Source: Phycisphaerae bacterium (GTDB lineage Bacteria > Planctomycetota > Phycisphaerae > UBA1845). Taken from it: 37,939 nt of DNA. Below are positions 16,923 through 25,802 of this stretch, in pieces (the stretch's first letter is position 1; the number at the start of each line of letters is the position of its first letter). The stretch is from positions 1 to 37,939 of the forward strand of contig JAJDEA010000008.1 of assembly GCA_029260035.1 (NCBI GenBank), written 5' to 3'. The notes under the pieces are model-generated. The model was not told the DNA's origin, did not search any database, and saw only the letters and a list, made by a program, of their open reading frames with translations. A program made the translations under genes and the position numbers.

Positions 16923-18050
16923 CTAATACACCCCTTCGACGATCGGCGTGGCGAATCCCGAGAAAGGGCGGACGTCGCCTGCGCCGTCCCATGGATACGC
17001 TTCGCAAGGGCGATGCCGAACAGCTTCATCACGTTCAAGAAACCGAGGCATGAAGAATTCCTTGGTGAGCGTCGTCAAGCGGACCCGGCCAACTTCTCCG
17101 TATTCGACGAGTCGGTCCGGCTGGTCCGGATCAACAACTTCGATCATCGCACGCGGAGAAGGTGCGTGATAAATAACACTGTACTGATCGACTGGATCGA
17201 AAGGCTTGTGGCAGGCCAGCCCCATCAACGTATTTCCGTATGTAGGCACGAATTCTACACGACCTTCGAGCAATTCGTCCCGCGCGAAACGGTGAAATTG
17301 TGCTGTCAGTTGCGTCCCGCCGCAGAAGACGCCTTTGATTCCCATCTTACTTAAGGAAACTTTCTCGCAGAGAGCTTCAAGCAACTTGGGGGTCGTGAAC
17401 AAGCACTGAATGTTATCGTGTGCACGAAGAAGCGTAAGCGCCTGGTTGACGATGTGATCCTTATACTCGTGCATAAGTTGCATTCGGCTGGACTTTACGA
17501 GTTTGGTTACCCATCGAGGATCAAGGTCTACGCAGAAGCAGATGCCGCCACGATGCTGGCATAAATGCTCTACCGCAAGTCGAAGTCTGCGAGGGCCGCT
17601 TGGACCAAGCATCAGCCAGTCGCCCCCTTGGGGAAAGCTGTTGACCGAAAGTGTTTGACTGAATAATTCGTAATCGATTCGGAAATCGTCGATGTTGATG
17701 CGCGACTTGGGAATACCGGTACTACCGCCGGTCTCGAAGACATAGACAGGTTTCTCGGCTAACGCTCTTGGCACCCAACGGCGAACCGGTCCACCACGAA
17801 GCCATTCGTCCTGGAATGAGTCGAACTTGTCCAGGTCGTCGTACGATTGGATTTCCTTGCGAGGATCCCATTTCAGCTTCTCTGCATAGTCAAGCCAAAA
17901 TGGACACCCTGTGCTGGAATCGAAGTGCCAGGATACGGTCTCGCGCGTGTGCTCATCAAGCCTTGCTTTGGCATCGGATACCAATTCGTCAAGGCTCTTC
18001 GATCCTGCATTTTGAGATGTGGACGCAGCTTTCACGAATTTGTCATCCAA
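16923..18050 (-). CDS. PaaK/LuxE-like adenylate-forming ligase
   Basis: About 375 residues, an ANL-superfamily protein closer to PaaK and LuxE than to classical acyl-CoA synthetases. The phosphate-binding loop is ETGGSTGIPKS at about 106-116, and VPTYGNTLMGLA provides the adenine-binding Y-G-x-T motif. RVRLTTLTKEF and DGAGDVRPF represent the later GD motif. It lacks the long C-terminal lid and ends soon after the GD motif, so length is at the short end, like LuxE. It would activate a carboxylic acid as acyl-AMP and hand it to CoA or to a Cys on a partner. The ALDH-like gene next door fits as the acceptor. The start TTG 18050 is 15 bases after the propeller gene; no good ribosome binding site is visible, so GTG 18035 (residue 6) is possible. 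Confidence 0.8.
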   Translation of the reverse strand: MDDKFVKAASTSQNAGSKSLDELVSDAKARLDEHTRETVSWHFDSSTGCPFWLDYAEKLKWDPRKEIQSYDDLDKFDSFQDEWLRGGPVRRWVPRALAEKPVYVFETGGSTGIPKSRINIDDFRIDYELFSQTLSVNSFPQGGDWLMLGPSGPRRLRLAVEHLCQHRGGICFCVDLDPRWVTKLVKSSRMQLMHEYKDHIVNQALTLLRAHDNIQCLFTTPKLLEALCEKVSLSKMGIKGVFCGGTQLTAQFHRFARDELLEGRVEFVPTYGNTLMGLACHKPFDPVDQYSVIYHAPSPRAMIEVVDPDQPDRLVEYGEVGRVRLTTLTKEFFMPRFLERDEAVRHRPCEAYPWDGAGDVRPFSGFATPIVEGVY

Positions 18051-18065
18051 CAGGTTGTGCGAGAA

Positions 18066-19517
18066 CTACTTTCCTTCCTGAATTGCAAAGAGCGTTTGTC
18101 GATTTGCTATATAGAGCACGCCGTGAGATGCGACTGGCGTCGAATAAATAGCGTTCCCCATGTCGTGCGTTGCGATTTCCTGCAATGTCTTACCCTGTTT
18201 GAGCACGATAATTTCTCCATCCTCGTCGCCCATAAACACTTTGCCATCCACGGCGTAAGGTGATCCCCAAACGGCAGCAAAAGTATCGTACTTCCAGAAC
18301 TGTTTGCCCGTCTTGGCATCAAAGCAATAAAGAAAACCGCTCAGATCAGACATGTAGAGCAACCCGTCGGCAATGGCTGCTGTTGACATGGTACGATGAA
18401 ATTTATTGCCGCCAACGTGCCACACACGCCCTGAATCAGAAATGTCTCCTGTTTTCGTAGCGTCGATGGCGAACATATGCCCTGGCCCCTCGCCGTGTTC
18501 CGGATCTTGGCCGACGGCCAGATACACTTTGTTATCCCAGATGACAGGTGTAGAAATAATGTTGTTCCGAGTGCCTCGACCACCCAAGGTCCATGTGGAT
18601 CCCTTGGGGTTCAGGTCGAACTTCCAAATGATCTTGCCAGTCTTGGGTTCGAAAGAATAGCACCAGCCGTCCCCACCAGCCATGATGACCTGGGGTTTTC
18701 CGGCAATCACGCCATAAGTTGGCGAAGACCACTGCCCATGCAGGGTGTTTTTGCCAGGGTCGCTGTTCATCCATAGCACTTCGCCGCTTTTTTGGTCTAC
18801 CGCAATAAAAGCTGGTGCATCTGGCGCAGGCATGTCGAGATGTCCTTCATCGACACCGTTGGAGGTTAAGAGGAAGATGACGCCATCTGCGCCGACAGGA
18901 GATGAAGTAGCCAGATTATGGGGAAAGACGCCCAATTCATCAATCATATCAAGTGACCAAACAATGTCACCATCTTGTTTCTCGTTGTATTTTTCGTCTT
19001 TGAAAGGTCCATCGTTCTCGCCGTCGAGGAACCCTTCCGTGTCGGCGCAAACCAGTTCGCATCGATTGCTGACATAATACATTCGATCGCCATCGACCCA
19101 GGGAGAAGAACATATCCCCTGAAGTGGCCAATCATTTACACGGCCTGTCGGTAGCTTGTCATGTGTGGCTTGCCAAAGAAACTTGCCGGTGTCTTTCTTA
19201 AAGCAAAGAATGACGCCCTTGTCTCCTTTGATGTTAGGGCGGTGGTGAGCGTTGTTGTTGGTTCCGATGAAAAGTTTATCTCGGACAATCACAGGATTGC
19301 CGTAGGATTGCGACCCGAGGGGGGCCTTCCATTTGATGTTCTTGCCGGTCTTAATGTCCCACTTCGAGGCGATGCCCGTTTCGCCGGAAACCATGTTGCG
19401 ATCAGGCGACCCACCCCACATAGGCCAGTCACCTTTTTTTGATTTGTAATCCGATCCACCCAAAGCGCTACTTGCCGCTAGGCCGACCACTGCGATAAAC
19501 GGAGCTAATTGTCGCAT
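18066..19517 (-). CDS. Secreted PQQ-like beta-propeller protein
   Basis: About 483 residues. I chose ATG 19517 because GAGGAA lies about nine bases before it and it gives a clean signal peptide (MRQLAPFIAVVGLAASSALG); the frame is open up to 19700 but the extension is Arg-rich and overlaps the neighbouring gene. Mature start GDWPMWGGSPDRNMVSGETG is followed by propeller blades with A/LD-x-x-TGK-x-x-W motifs, for example CFKKDTGKFLWQA, FEPKTGKIIWKFD and CFDAKTGKQFWKYD. Most likely an eight-bladed BamB-like fold in the periplasm or outside. No quinoprotein catalytic residues were recognised. It starts 17 bases after the stop of the larger propeller gene and is followed 15 bases later by the ligase gene, so it sits inside the presumed operon. 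Confidence 0.9.
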   Translation of the reverse strand: MRQLAPFIAVVGLAASSALGGSDYKSKKGDWPMWGGSPDRNMVSGETGIASKWDIKTGKNIKWKAPLGSQSYGNPVIVRDKLFIGTNNNAHHRPNIKGDKGVILCFKKDTGKFLWQATHDKLPTGRVNDWPLQGICSSPWVDGDRMYYVSNRCELVCADTEGFLDGENDGPFKDEKYNEKQDGDIVWSLDMIDELGVFPHNLATSSPVGADGVIFLLTSNGVDEGHLDMPAPDAPAFIAVDQKSGEVLWMNSDPGKNTLHGQWSSPTYGVIAGKPQVIMAGGDGWCYSFEPKTGKIIWKFDLNPKGSTWTLGGRGTRNNIISTPVIWDNKVYLAVGQDPEHGEGPGHMFAIDATKTGDISDSGRVWHVGGNKFHRTMSTAAIADGLLYMSDLSGFLYCFDAKTGKQFWKYDTFAAVWGSPYAVDGKVFMGDEDGEIIVLKQGKTLQEIATHDMGNAIYSTPVASHGVLYIANRQTLFAIQEGK

Positions 19518-19534
19518 TCTTCGTATTCCTCTAT

Positions 19535-21796
19535 TTAGTTGGGGGTAACCTTGAAATTGTCGTAAAAGATTTCGGTTCCATCTCGTTTCGGTCGCGTACC
19601 GTGAGAATAGCCGTAGACACCTGCACTCCCATCGGTGTTCGGATGCGTGTCGGTCGTTTCGATTTGCCACACGTTTGGCTCTTTTGTTCCGCGAGGCCAA
19701 ACCTTGCCGCGAAGCATCGCCTTACCTTCTTCGAGCTTGACGTCCAACCTGAGTGTGTACCAGGTCTCCGGCTTCCATTTGAAAGGAACATCCATACGCA
19801 AACGGGGTATGGCCGCCCAGGTCTCAAGGCGCAAAACCTGCTCGCGCCCCATCAGGAACATCCGATATCGGCTGTTGATTGCGCCAGCGTCTGCCTGATA
19901 ACGCAGTGCCTTCGTTTTCTTTTCTGTCGCCAGTACGTCCACTTGAACGGTGTAACCGCCTTCGATGGGAGGCGTTGCATACCCGCGCAACCTCATCAAT
20001 GGTGGGCTGGGCTTTTCCTTTGGTGCTATTTTTCTTAATACCTTGGTGCCATCGCGTTCAACGATTTTGGTTTTTCCAGCCGTTCCGACCCAGCCAGGAG
20101 GGGCCTTGTCGATTTCAAACGACTCAAAATCCTCCGTAAACGGTGGCTTGGGGGTTACACGAACACGGGCCTGGACTTCATACTTGTCGCTCTTGGCAGT
20201 GACGTAGCCAGCGGAATACCTATTGGCTTCATCAGCACGAAATTCGCCGCGAGCACTTGTGTTGCCAAGTACCCCGCTCTTGGTCCAGGTAAGGTTGCTC
20301 GCAAAGTTCATATATACGGTGTCGCCACTGAATTCGAAAACTGCGAATCGAACTCGTTCACCTGGCGCGAGTGTGACCTCAGCGGGGTAAATCATTGTTT
20401 GGCTGGGTGGGGCGGTTGAATTTACTTTTTCTATTGTTGGCCGGGGAATGTCTGCGACGATCGCCGTCCGATCGGGTTCGCCCGCGATCTCGTTCTTGTT
20501 CCTGAGGCCGAGGCAGTAGATTCCGTAACGTGTCATGAAATAGACTCGGCCATTGGAGACAGCCGGCGAGCCAAAAATTTCGTCAACCAATCCATCCGGC
20601 CCAGCAAAAGTTGTCTTACTGAGCGATTCGCATTTCTCGCCCTTATCCTGCAGAATATGGAAGATGCCGTTTTGCTCGGCAACATAAATGACATTGTTTG
20701 GCATCACGACCGGCGATCCCTTGCCAACTCGACCTAGATTGTAGCTCCACCGTGTTTCTCCATTTGCGGCGTCGATGGCGTGCAGGTTTGCGGAATTGTC
20801 TACAACATAAAGCCGTCCGTTTGCCATCGCGGGTGAAGAATAACCAACAGGAATGCCGTCGATCCGCCAAAGCTCTCCGTCGTCAGTTATGTCGCCAGAA
20901 AGCGTGGCGTTTATGCTGACAACGCGCCCCATCTCTGTGTTGTCATGGTTCTCTTCGCTGTGGCTAACGAAAACGCGATCAGAGTCCACCAGGACCGACG
21001 AGTTGATGCCTCGTTTACTCAATCGAAACTTCCAAATCGTCTCTCCGGTGCGAAGCTTCATGCCGTAAATGTTCCCGTCGGCGTTACCCGCTACGAGTGT
21101 CTTTAGGCCATTAATGACTGATACGGCAGGTGTGGAATAGGTTGTGTCGAGAGGCTTGCCGCCTGGAGCTGCCCACCACTTCACGTCGCCTTTCTTCTTG
21201 TCAAATGCAACATAGCGATGGAGCGGCCTGGCGTGGTTTCCCCATCCGGAGCTGAGAAAGCTAATGATGACGAGTTGTTGTTCAACGACCGGCGTGTGAA
21301 GTCGTCCGCCGTAACCACTAACCCGACCGTACTCCTCAGTGAGAGAATGCTTCCATTTTATTTTGCCGCTTCCATTGAAACAGTAGAACTCGCCGCCTGT
21401 GAGGTGGACGTATACATATCCTGTGTCCACGTCGCCCGCTACAGATGTCCAGCCGATACGGTTCTCGACTATGTCCGTGTGAAAGACGTTAAAGCGATGC
21501 TCCCAGATAAGCTCGCCAGTTGCGGCGTCAAGACAAACTAATCTCTCCTGCAACCCCATGCCCTCGCCAACCGGCCCAATCATGTAGAGCCTGCCATGCA
21601 TGACGATCGGCGTTGTTCGTCCGCCGTATGGAGCTTGCCACAACAGGTTCTCCCCATCCTTGGACCATGACGTGATGACTGCGGATTCACGCGACATGCC
21701 CGAGTTTTCCGGGCCTCGCCAGCTCGGCCAATCGTTGGCCGCCGCCTGTGCTGCGAACAATCCCATAGTTATGACGCAAAGTACGTTTCTACTCAT
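19535..21796 (-). CDS. Large secreted PQQ-like propeller with C-terminal lectin-like domain
   Basis: About 753 residues. ATG 21796 is preferred over ATG 21802 since AAGGA lies six bases before the former and directly abuts the latter. A signal peptide (MSRNVLCVITMGLFAAQAAA) is followed by WPSWRGPENSGMS and a propeller up to about residue 440, with blades such as CLDAATGELIWEHRF, MKLRTGETIWKFRL and AIDAANGETRWSYNL. Then comes a linker with an Ig-like or PA-like stretch (about 450-560), and from FTEDFESFEIDKAPPGW a jelly-roll/LamG-like domain of about 190 residues containing WYTLRLDVKLEEGKAML and ending in FYDNFKV. This layout recurs in planctomycetes; carbohydrate binding is suspected from the domain type only. 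Base 19535 is 17 bases from the next propeller gene. Confidence 0.88.
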   Translation of the reverse strand: MSRNVLCVITMGLFAAQAAANDWPSWRGPENSGMSRESAVITSWSKDGENLLWQAPYGGRTTPIVMHGRLYMIGPVGEGMGLQERLVCLDAATGELIWEHRFNVFHTDIVENRIGWTSVAGDVDTGYVYVHLTGGEFYCFNGSGKIKWKHSLTEEYGRVSGYGGRLHTPVVEQQLVIISFLSSGWGNHARPLHRYVAFDKKKGDVKWWAAPGGKPLDTTYSTPAVSVINGLKTLVAGNADGNIYGMKLRTGETIWKFRLSKRGINSSVLVDSDRVFVSHSEENHDNTEMGRVVSINATLSGDITDDGELWRIDGIPVGYSSPAMANGRLYVVDNSANLHAIDAANGETRWSYNLGRVGKGSPVVMPNNVIYVAEQNGIFHILQDKGEKCESLSKTTFAGPDGLVDEIFGSPAVSNGRVYFMTRYGIYCLGLRNKNEIAGEPDRTAIVADIPRPTIEKVNSTAPPSQTMIYPAEVTLAPGERVRFAVFEFSGDTVYMNFASNLTWTKSGVLGNTSARGEFRADEANRYSAGYVTAKSDKYEVQARVRVTPKPPFTEDFESFEIDKAPPGWVGTAGKTKIVERDGTKVLRKIAPKEKPSPPLMRLRGYATPPIEGGYTVQVDVLATEKKTKALRYQADAGAINSRYRMFLMGREQVLRLETWAAIPRLRMDVPFKWKPETWYTLRLDVKLEEGKAMLRGKVWPRGTKEPNVWQIETTDTHPNTDGSAGVYGYSHGTRPKRDGTEIFYDNFKVTPN

Positions 21797-21823
21797 GTCC
21801 ATTCCTTCTGTGATTTACGAACG

Positions 21824-21852
21824 TGAATACAGCTTAATCCGCCTGCTGGCAA
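21824..21852 (-). promoter_or_regulatory. Possible sigma70-like promoter of the large propeller gene
   Basis: Minus-strand TTGCCA (21852-21847) and TATTCA (21829-21824) are 17 bases apart, about 28 bases before ATG 21796. It falls in the 229-base gap after the first PaaK-like gene. The -10 is imperfect, so this is a tentative call. Confidence 0.35.
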
Positions 21853-22025
21853 CGATATGCTGCCTCAGCCTAATCCCGCAACAATAACCCAATCCAAAAG
21901 ATTACGGCATCACAAGAATGTAACCTCTTGCCCATATTCCGCCACGATGCCCGCTTCCCTTGCGTTCATTGCCCGGAATCGCAATCCTACACCAGCCGCG
22001 ATCTGGTATGCAATATGCTCAAACC

Positions 22026-23315
22026 CTAATCGCGCTTGATACGCACAACTCTTTTGGCCTTCAAATCAAATCTCGGCAGCACGCCAGGGGGCACGACGTC
22101 TACGTTAGGTCTGAAATGGAGTTGATCGCGCATCGCGTCTTCTAGTTGCACAGCCAATCCTTCGACCTGCTTCCCTTTAGTAAGTTCTATTTCAATACGA
22201 AGTTCGGCAAGCGAAGCCGTCTCGTCAACGGTAATACGAAATTCGCCAATCTCATCAAAGCCTCGGATGATACTCTCGATAGCGGTTGGGAACACGTTGT
22301 TTCCCCGAATCCAGAGCATATCGTCATATCTACCCAAGACCCCGCCCTCCGCCCACGCAAATGACCGGCCGCATGGGCACTGTCGACGTATCAGCGTGAC
22401 TTGGTCTCCGGTTCGATACCGGATCAACGGGCTGCCCAATCGTCCAAGGTTAGTTAGAACAAGTTCGCCGGGTTGTCCGTCTGCTAATGGTTTGCCCGTG
22501 CCTGGATCAATGACCTCTGCGATGAACTCGTTTTCGGCAACATGAACGCCGCCCGGCGCCTCTTCGCATTCGAATCCCCAAGGCCCGATTTCCGTCATCC
22601 CGACATGGTCGAACACGCGTGCTCCCCACTTACTCTCTATAGCTGATCGCACCGCCAATATGTTTCCGCCCGGCTCGCCCGCTACGATCAGGGCACGGAC
22701 GGAACTTGTGGGTAAATTGATCCCCTCATCGGCAGCGACTTCCGCCATGCGTAGGGCGTAAGTGGGCGTGCAGCAGATGATTGTGGTCCGGTGATCCAGC
22801 ATATGCTTCAAACGAGCTGATGTTGTCATGCCGCCGCATGGAAGAGAGAAGTTGCCTAGCTCGGTCGAAGCCTCAAACGCGCCCCAAAACCCCACGAATG
22901 GGCCGAAGGAAAACGGGAACGCAATTCGGTCGGTATCGATTACTCCAGCCGCACGATAGATCATTCCCCAGCATTTCTTCCACCACTGCCAGCTTTGGTT
23001 TGTATCGAGCCAGTAAAGTGGCACTCCGGAGCTACCGGATGTCTGATGAAGTCGAAAGTATTGGTTCGGGGGAAGCCCGAGGTTCGTGCCGTATGGAGGC
23101 GTAGTGGCTTGGTCTTCCTGCAGTTCGCTACGTGTAGTGAAAGGAAGCTCGTGCAGCAGGGTTGCGTCAGCGTCCAGATCAAGAGATTGATAATTTTTCT
23201 TGTAAAAGGCATTCGTCTTAAGCGTTTGCGAGAGCAATTGTTTGAGCTTTGCCTCTTGAAGCGATTTGATTTCAGCCGGATTGAGTGACTCTTCTCCTGG
23301 AACGTGAAACGACAT
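22026..23315 (-). CDS. Phenylacetate-CoA-ligase (PaaK) family protein
   Basis: 429 residues, full length for PaaK-type aryl-CoA ligases. N-terminal KLKQLLSQTLKTNAFYKKNY matches the family start. The phosphate loop is HQTSGSSGVPLYW at about 89-101, the Y/F-G-x-T motif appears as VGMTEIGPWGFECEE, and the C-terminal half has LIRYRTGDQVTLI, CPCGRSFAWAEGGVLGRYDD and IRGNNVFPTAIES, all family hallmarks including the lid. It would form an aryl-CoA from an aromatic acid, ATP and CoA in the cytoplasm. It is the first gene of the minus-strand series, divergent from the GT4 gene. With a UbiC-like gene and a 4HBT-type thioesterase in the same series, hydroxybenzoate is an attractive but unproven substrate. 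Confidence 0.9.
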   Translation of the reverse strand: MSFHVPGEESLNPAEIKSLQEAKLKQLLSQTLKTNAFYKKNYQSLDLDADATLLHELPFTTRSELQEDQATTPPYGTNLGLPPNQYFRLHQTSGSSGVPLYWLDTNQSWQWWKKCWGMIYRAAGVIDTDRIAFPFSFGPFVGFWGAFEASTELGNFSLPCGGMTTSARLKHMLDHRTTIICCTPTYALRMAEVAADEGINLPTSSVRALIVAGEPGGNILAVRSAIESKWGARVFDHVGMTEIGPWGFECEEAPGGVHVAENEFIAEVIDPGTGKPLADGQPGELVLTNLGRLGSPLIRYRTGDQVTLIRRQCPCGRSFAWAEGGVLGRYDDMLWIRGNNVFPTAIESIIRGFDEIGEFRITVDETASLAELRIEIELTKGKQVEGLAVQLEDAMRDQLHFRPNVDVVPPGVLPRFDLKAKRVVRIKRD

Positions 23316-23749
23316 GGGTGATTCTCTAACGGATCCGAAGTGAGCTGCTCGATAAGGTCGAGCCTTTCGCTCAAGGGGGGCCGCTTGTCTGTCTACGAGC
23401 GATCAATCTGAAACCAAAGCCCTATTTGACCTTGTTCAGCGTTCCGAAGCAAGTGTCGTAAAATGTCAGGCAATGTACAGCGGGAGATGCAACCTGCGCC
23501 TTGGTCGTGAATTTCGAATGCTGTTTTTGGGTCTGCCTCGAAACATCTGCTCGCGATTGCTTGTCTCGCTATTCAAAGTTCGGCAAACGGTTTAGACTGA
23601 AAGATGTTTTCTTTTGGCCGTCGTAACATAAAGGTATGCTCTCAGCCTTCGCTTCGTCGCGAGATAGTTGAATCGAATGCATATCCGCATGAGGACGAGC
23701 CATTCTTGGCACAAACTTGACACCAATGCATGAAGGTCTTTGACGCTCC
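23316..23749. other. Divergent intergenic region between PaaK-like and GT4 genes
   Basis: About 434 bases separate two divergent genes and should hold both promoters. A TTGACA at 23717-23722 is a perfect -35 for the plus strand, but no matching -10 follows at the right distance, so I do not call it a promoter. Short open frames here look like chance. No repeat, hairpin or RNA gene was recognised. Confidence 0.5.
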
Positions 23750-25081
23750 ATGAAGATTGCCTATCTCGTTGCTGGCGCGGGTGGAATGTATTGCGGCAGT
23801 TGTATGCGCGACAACCGTCTGGCGGCGGAGCTTATCAAGCAGAAGCGTGATGTCGTACTCCTCCCCCTGTATATGCCGATTCGCACAGACGAACCAGACG
23901 TCAGCGAAGGCCGAGTGTATTATGGGGGCATCAACGTGTTTCTTCAGCAGAAGTCAGCGATCTTTCGCCATGCGCCATCGGTGTTGGACAAGGTTTTTGA
24001 TTCGCCCGCTTTGCTGCGCGGGGTTGGGCGTTTAGCAAGCGGCACTAGGCCAGAGAACCTGGGAGCGCTAACCGTCTCGGTGTTGAAAGGGGAGCAGGGC
24101 GAGCAACGTAAGGAACTCAAGAAACTTGTGTCTGCCTTACGCGAGATGTCGCCGGACGTGATTCATCTTCCCAATCTTATGTTCTTGGGGATTGCTCGAG
24201 CGCTGCGCAGCGAGTTGCAGGCTACGATTGTTTGTTCGCTCGCAGGCGAAGACATTTTCTTAGATGCCCTCTCGGAACCATTTAAGCTGCAATCATTCGA
24301 TTTGATCCGACAATTGCAGAATTGCGCTGATGTGTTCATTGCGCCCTCGCAGTATTACGCACGTCATTGCGCCGAGCATTTCCAAATTGACTCGGACAAG
24401 ATTGAGCTTGCTTCGATGGGTATTTGTGTGGACGATTTCTCAGCGTTAGCCGACCCGCTTGATGATCCGTTCACGATCGGCTACTTGGCTCGCATCTGCC
24501 CCGAAAAAGGCTTGGCAGAACTTTGTGAGGCGTTTGCCTCACTTCGTCGAGCCGGTCGCGATTGCCGCCTGAGGATTGCGGGCTATCTTGGAAAAGCCGA
24601 TGAACCTTATTGGGAACACATTCGGAGTGAGTTGAAACGCCTTGAAGTCTGGGACATGGTTGAGTATGTGGGAGAAGTCAGCCGAGAGGAAAAGATTGAT
24701 TTTCTACGGTCGTTGAATGTTTTTTCCGTTCCAGCTGCTTATCCCGAAGCCAAGGGGTTTTATGTATTGGAAGCACTGGCCAGTGGTGTTCCCGTGGTTC
24801 AGCCGACCCACGGTTCCTTCCCGGAGTTAGTCGAGGCGACAGGCGGCGGTCTTCTGTTTGAACCGGGAAATCGAGAGGCGTTGGTGCGCGCATTGGCGGA
24901 GCTTATGGACAACCCATCGCGAAGGCGGGGGTTCGCTGAAAACGGTCGGACTTCGGTCCACGAGCTGTACTCGGCCCAGCGCATGGCTGATGCCACCTGG
25001 GCTATTTACGAATCTTGTGTCGGGCGCAAGATGGAGGCGAAAAGCAATACGGCTTCGGAGCCGAAATTGGAGGAGCCGTGA
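23750..25081 (+). CDS. GT4-family glycosyltransferase
   Basis: 443 residues with the GT-B fold. The N-terminal acceptor domain starts MKIAYLVAGAGGMYCGSCMRDNRLAAEL. The C-terminal nucleotide-sugar domain begins FTIGYLARICPEKGLAEL and contains the GT4 E-x7-E motif as PEAKGFYVLEALASGVPVV. It would transfer a sugar from an NDP-sugar to a lipid or glycan precursor on the cytoplasmic side. The unusual Cys pair in YCGSC near the N terminus is in the loop that binds acceptor in related enzymes. It is followed by ABC-transporter genes at short spacing (36 bases), so it may glycosylate what the transporter handles. No strong ribosome binding site is seen; GAAGGT lies 13 bases upstream of the ATG. Confidence 0.92.
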   Translation: MKIAYLVAGAGGMYCGSCMRDNRLAAELIKQKRDVVLLPLYMPIRTDEPDVSEGRVYYGGINVFLQQKSAIFRHAPSVLDKVFDSPALLRGVGRLASGTRPENLGALTVSVLKGEQGEQRKELKKLVSALREMSPDVIHLPNLMFLGIARALRSELQATIVCSLAGEDIFLDALSEPFKLQSFDLIRQLQNCADVFIAPSQYYARHCAEHFQIDSDKIELASMGICVDDFSALADPLDDPFTIGYLARICPEKGLAELCEAFASLRRAGRDCRLRIAGYLGKADEPYWEHIRSELKRLEVWDMVEYVGEVSREEKIDFLRSLNVFSVPAAYPEAKGFYVLEALASGVPVVQPTHGSFPELVEATGGGLLFEPGNREALVRALAELMDNPSRRRGFAENGRTSVHELYSAQRMADATWAIYESCVGRKMEAKSNTASEPKLEEP

Positions 25082-25117
25082 ATATCGTTTCTCAAAACCT
25101 GAAGGGTCACCACAGCT

Positions 25118-25792
25118 ATGGCGCAAGGCCTTAATGTCGATTCGGTTTCGAAGATATTCCACACGCGAGCAGGCGAGCTGGTAGTTCTTCGTGACGTTTG
25201 CTTGACGATTCCTGGTGGTGGTTCCGTGGCCATCATGGGGCCTTCTGGGTCGGGCAAGAGCACTTTGCTGAACATAATGGGTACCTTGGAATCGCCTTCG
25301 TCGGGCGTATATTCACTTGACGGCGAGAATCCGTTTGACTTGAACCCGAAGAAGGTCGCGGCGTTTCGCAATCTGCGTATCGGCTTTGTTTTTCAAGATC
25401 ACCATTTACTGCCGCAATGTACTGCTTTGGAGAACGTACTCATTCCGACGCTCGTCTCACCTCATTCATCAAATGCAACGGGGCGGGCGAAGGAGTTGCT
25501 CGATCGCGTCGGTCTCATCGACCGCATGGATCATCGCCCGGCTGAATTGTCCGGAGGCGAAAGGCAGCGCGTTGCTATTGCACGCGCCTTGATCAATCGC
25601 CCGGCATTGCTTCTTGCGGACGAACCCACCGGAAATCTCGACCGCGATACATCGACGAAGGTTGCAGAGTTGCTCATGGAATTGCATCAGGCGGATCAGT
25701 TTGTGTTCATCGCCGTTACGCACAGCGAGACCTTCGCCGCTCGCTTTCCGAAACGCTGCGAACTCATCGCTGGCTCGCTTAGGGAATTGTAG
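25118..25792 (+). CDS. LolD/MacB-type ABC transporter ATP-binding protein
   Basis: 224 residues, the usual length for LolD-like ATPases. Walker A is GPSGSGKST at about 40-48, Q-loop [11 protein letters not shown], signature [15 protein letters not shown], Walker [13 protein letters not shown] and switch His in AVTHSE. The PTGNLD sequence is characteristic of the LolD/MacB/FtsE group, which energises FtsX-fold permeases and not classical importers. AAGGG lies about eleven bases before ATG 25118. It is followed after ten bases by the cognate permease gene. Substrates for this group are lipoproteins, peptides or macrolides; here lipoprotein or glycolipid handling is an inference. Confidence 0.95.
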   Translation: MAQGLNVDSVSKIFHTRAGELVVLRDVCLTIPGGGSVAIMGPSGSGKSTLLNIMGTLESPSSGVYSLDGENPFDLNPKKVAAFRNLRIGFVFQDHHLLPQCTALENVLIPTLVSPHSSNATGRAKELLDRVGLIDRMDHRPAELSGGERQRVAIARALINRPALLLADEPTGNLDRDTSTKVAELLMELHQADQFVFIAVTHSETFAARFPKRCELIAGSLREL

Positions 25793-25802
25793 AGAGATTT
25801 GC

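Noticed and set aside
14262..18050. Bioluminescence (lux) operon
   Set aside because: LuxE-like and LuxC-like roles are suggested, but no luxA/luxB luciferase or luxD gene is present, and the ALDH is not clearly LuxC.
23717..23722. TTGACA as promoter of the GT4 gene
   Set aside because: A perfect -35 hexamer, but no acceptable -10 at 16-18 bases.
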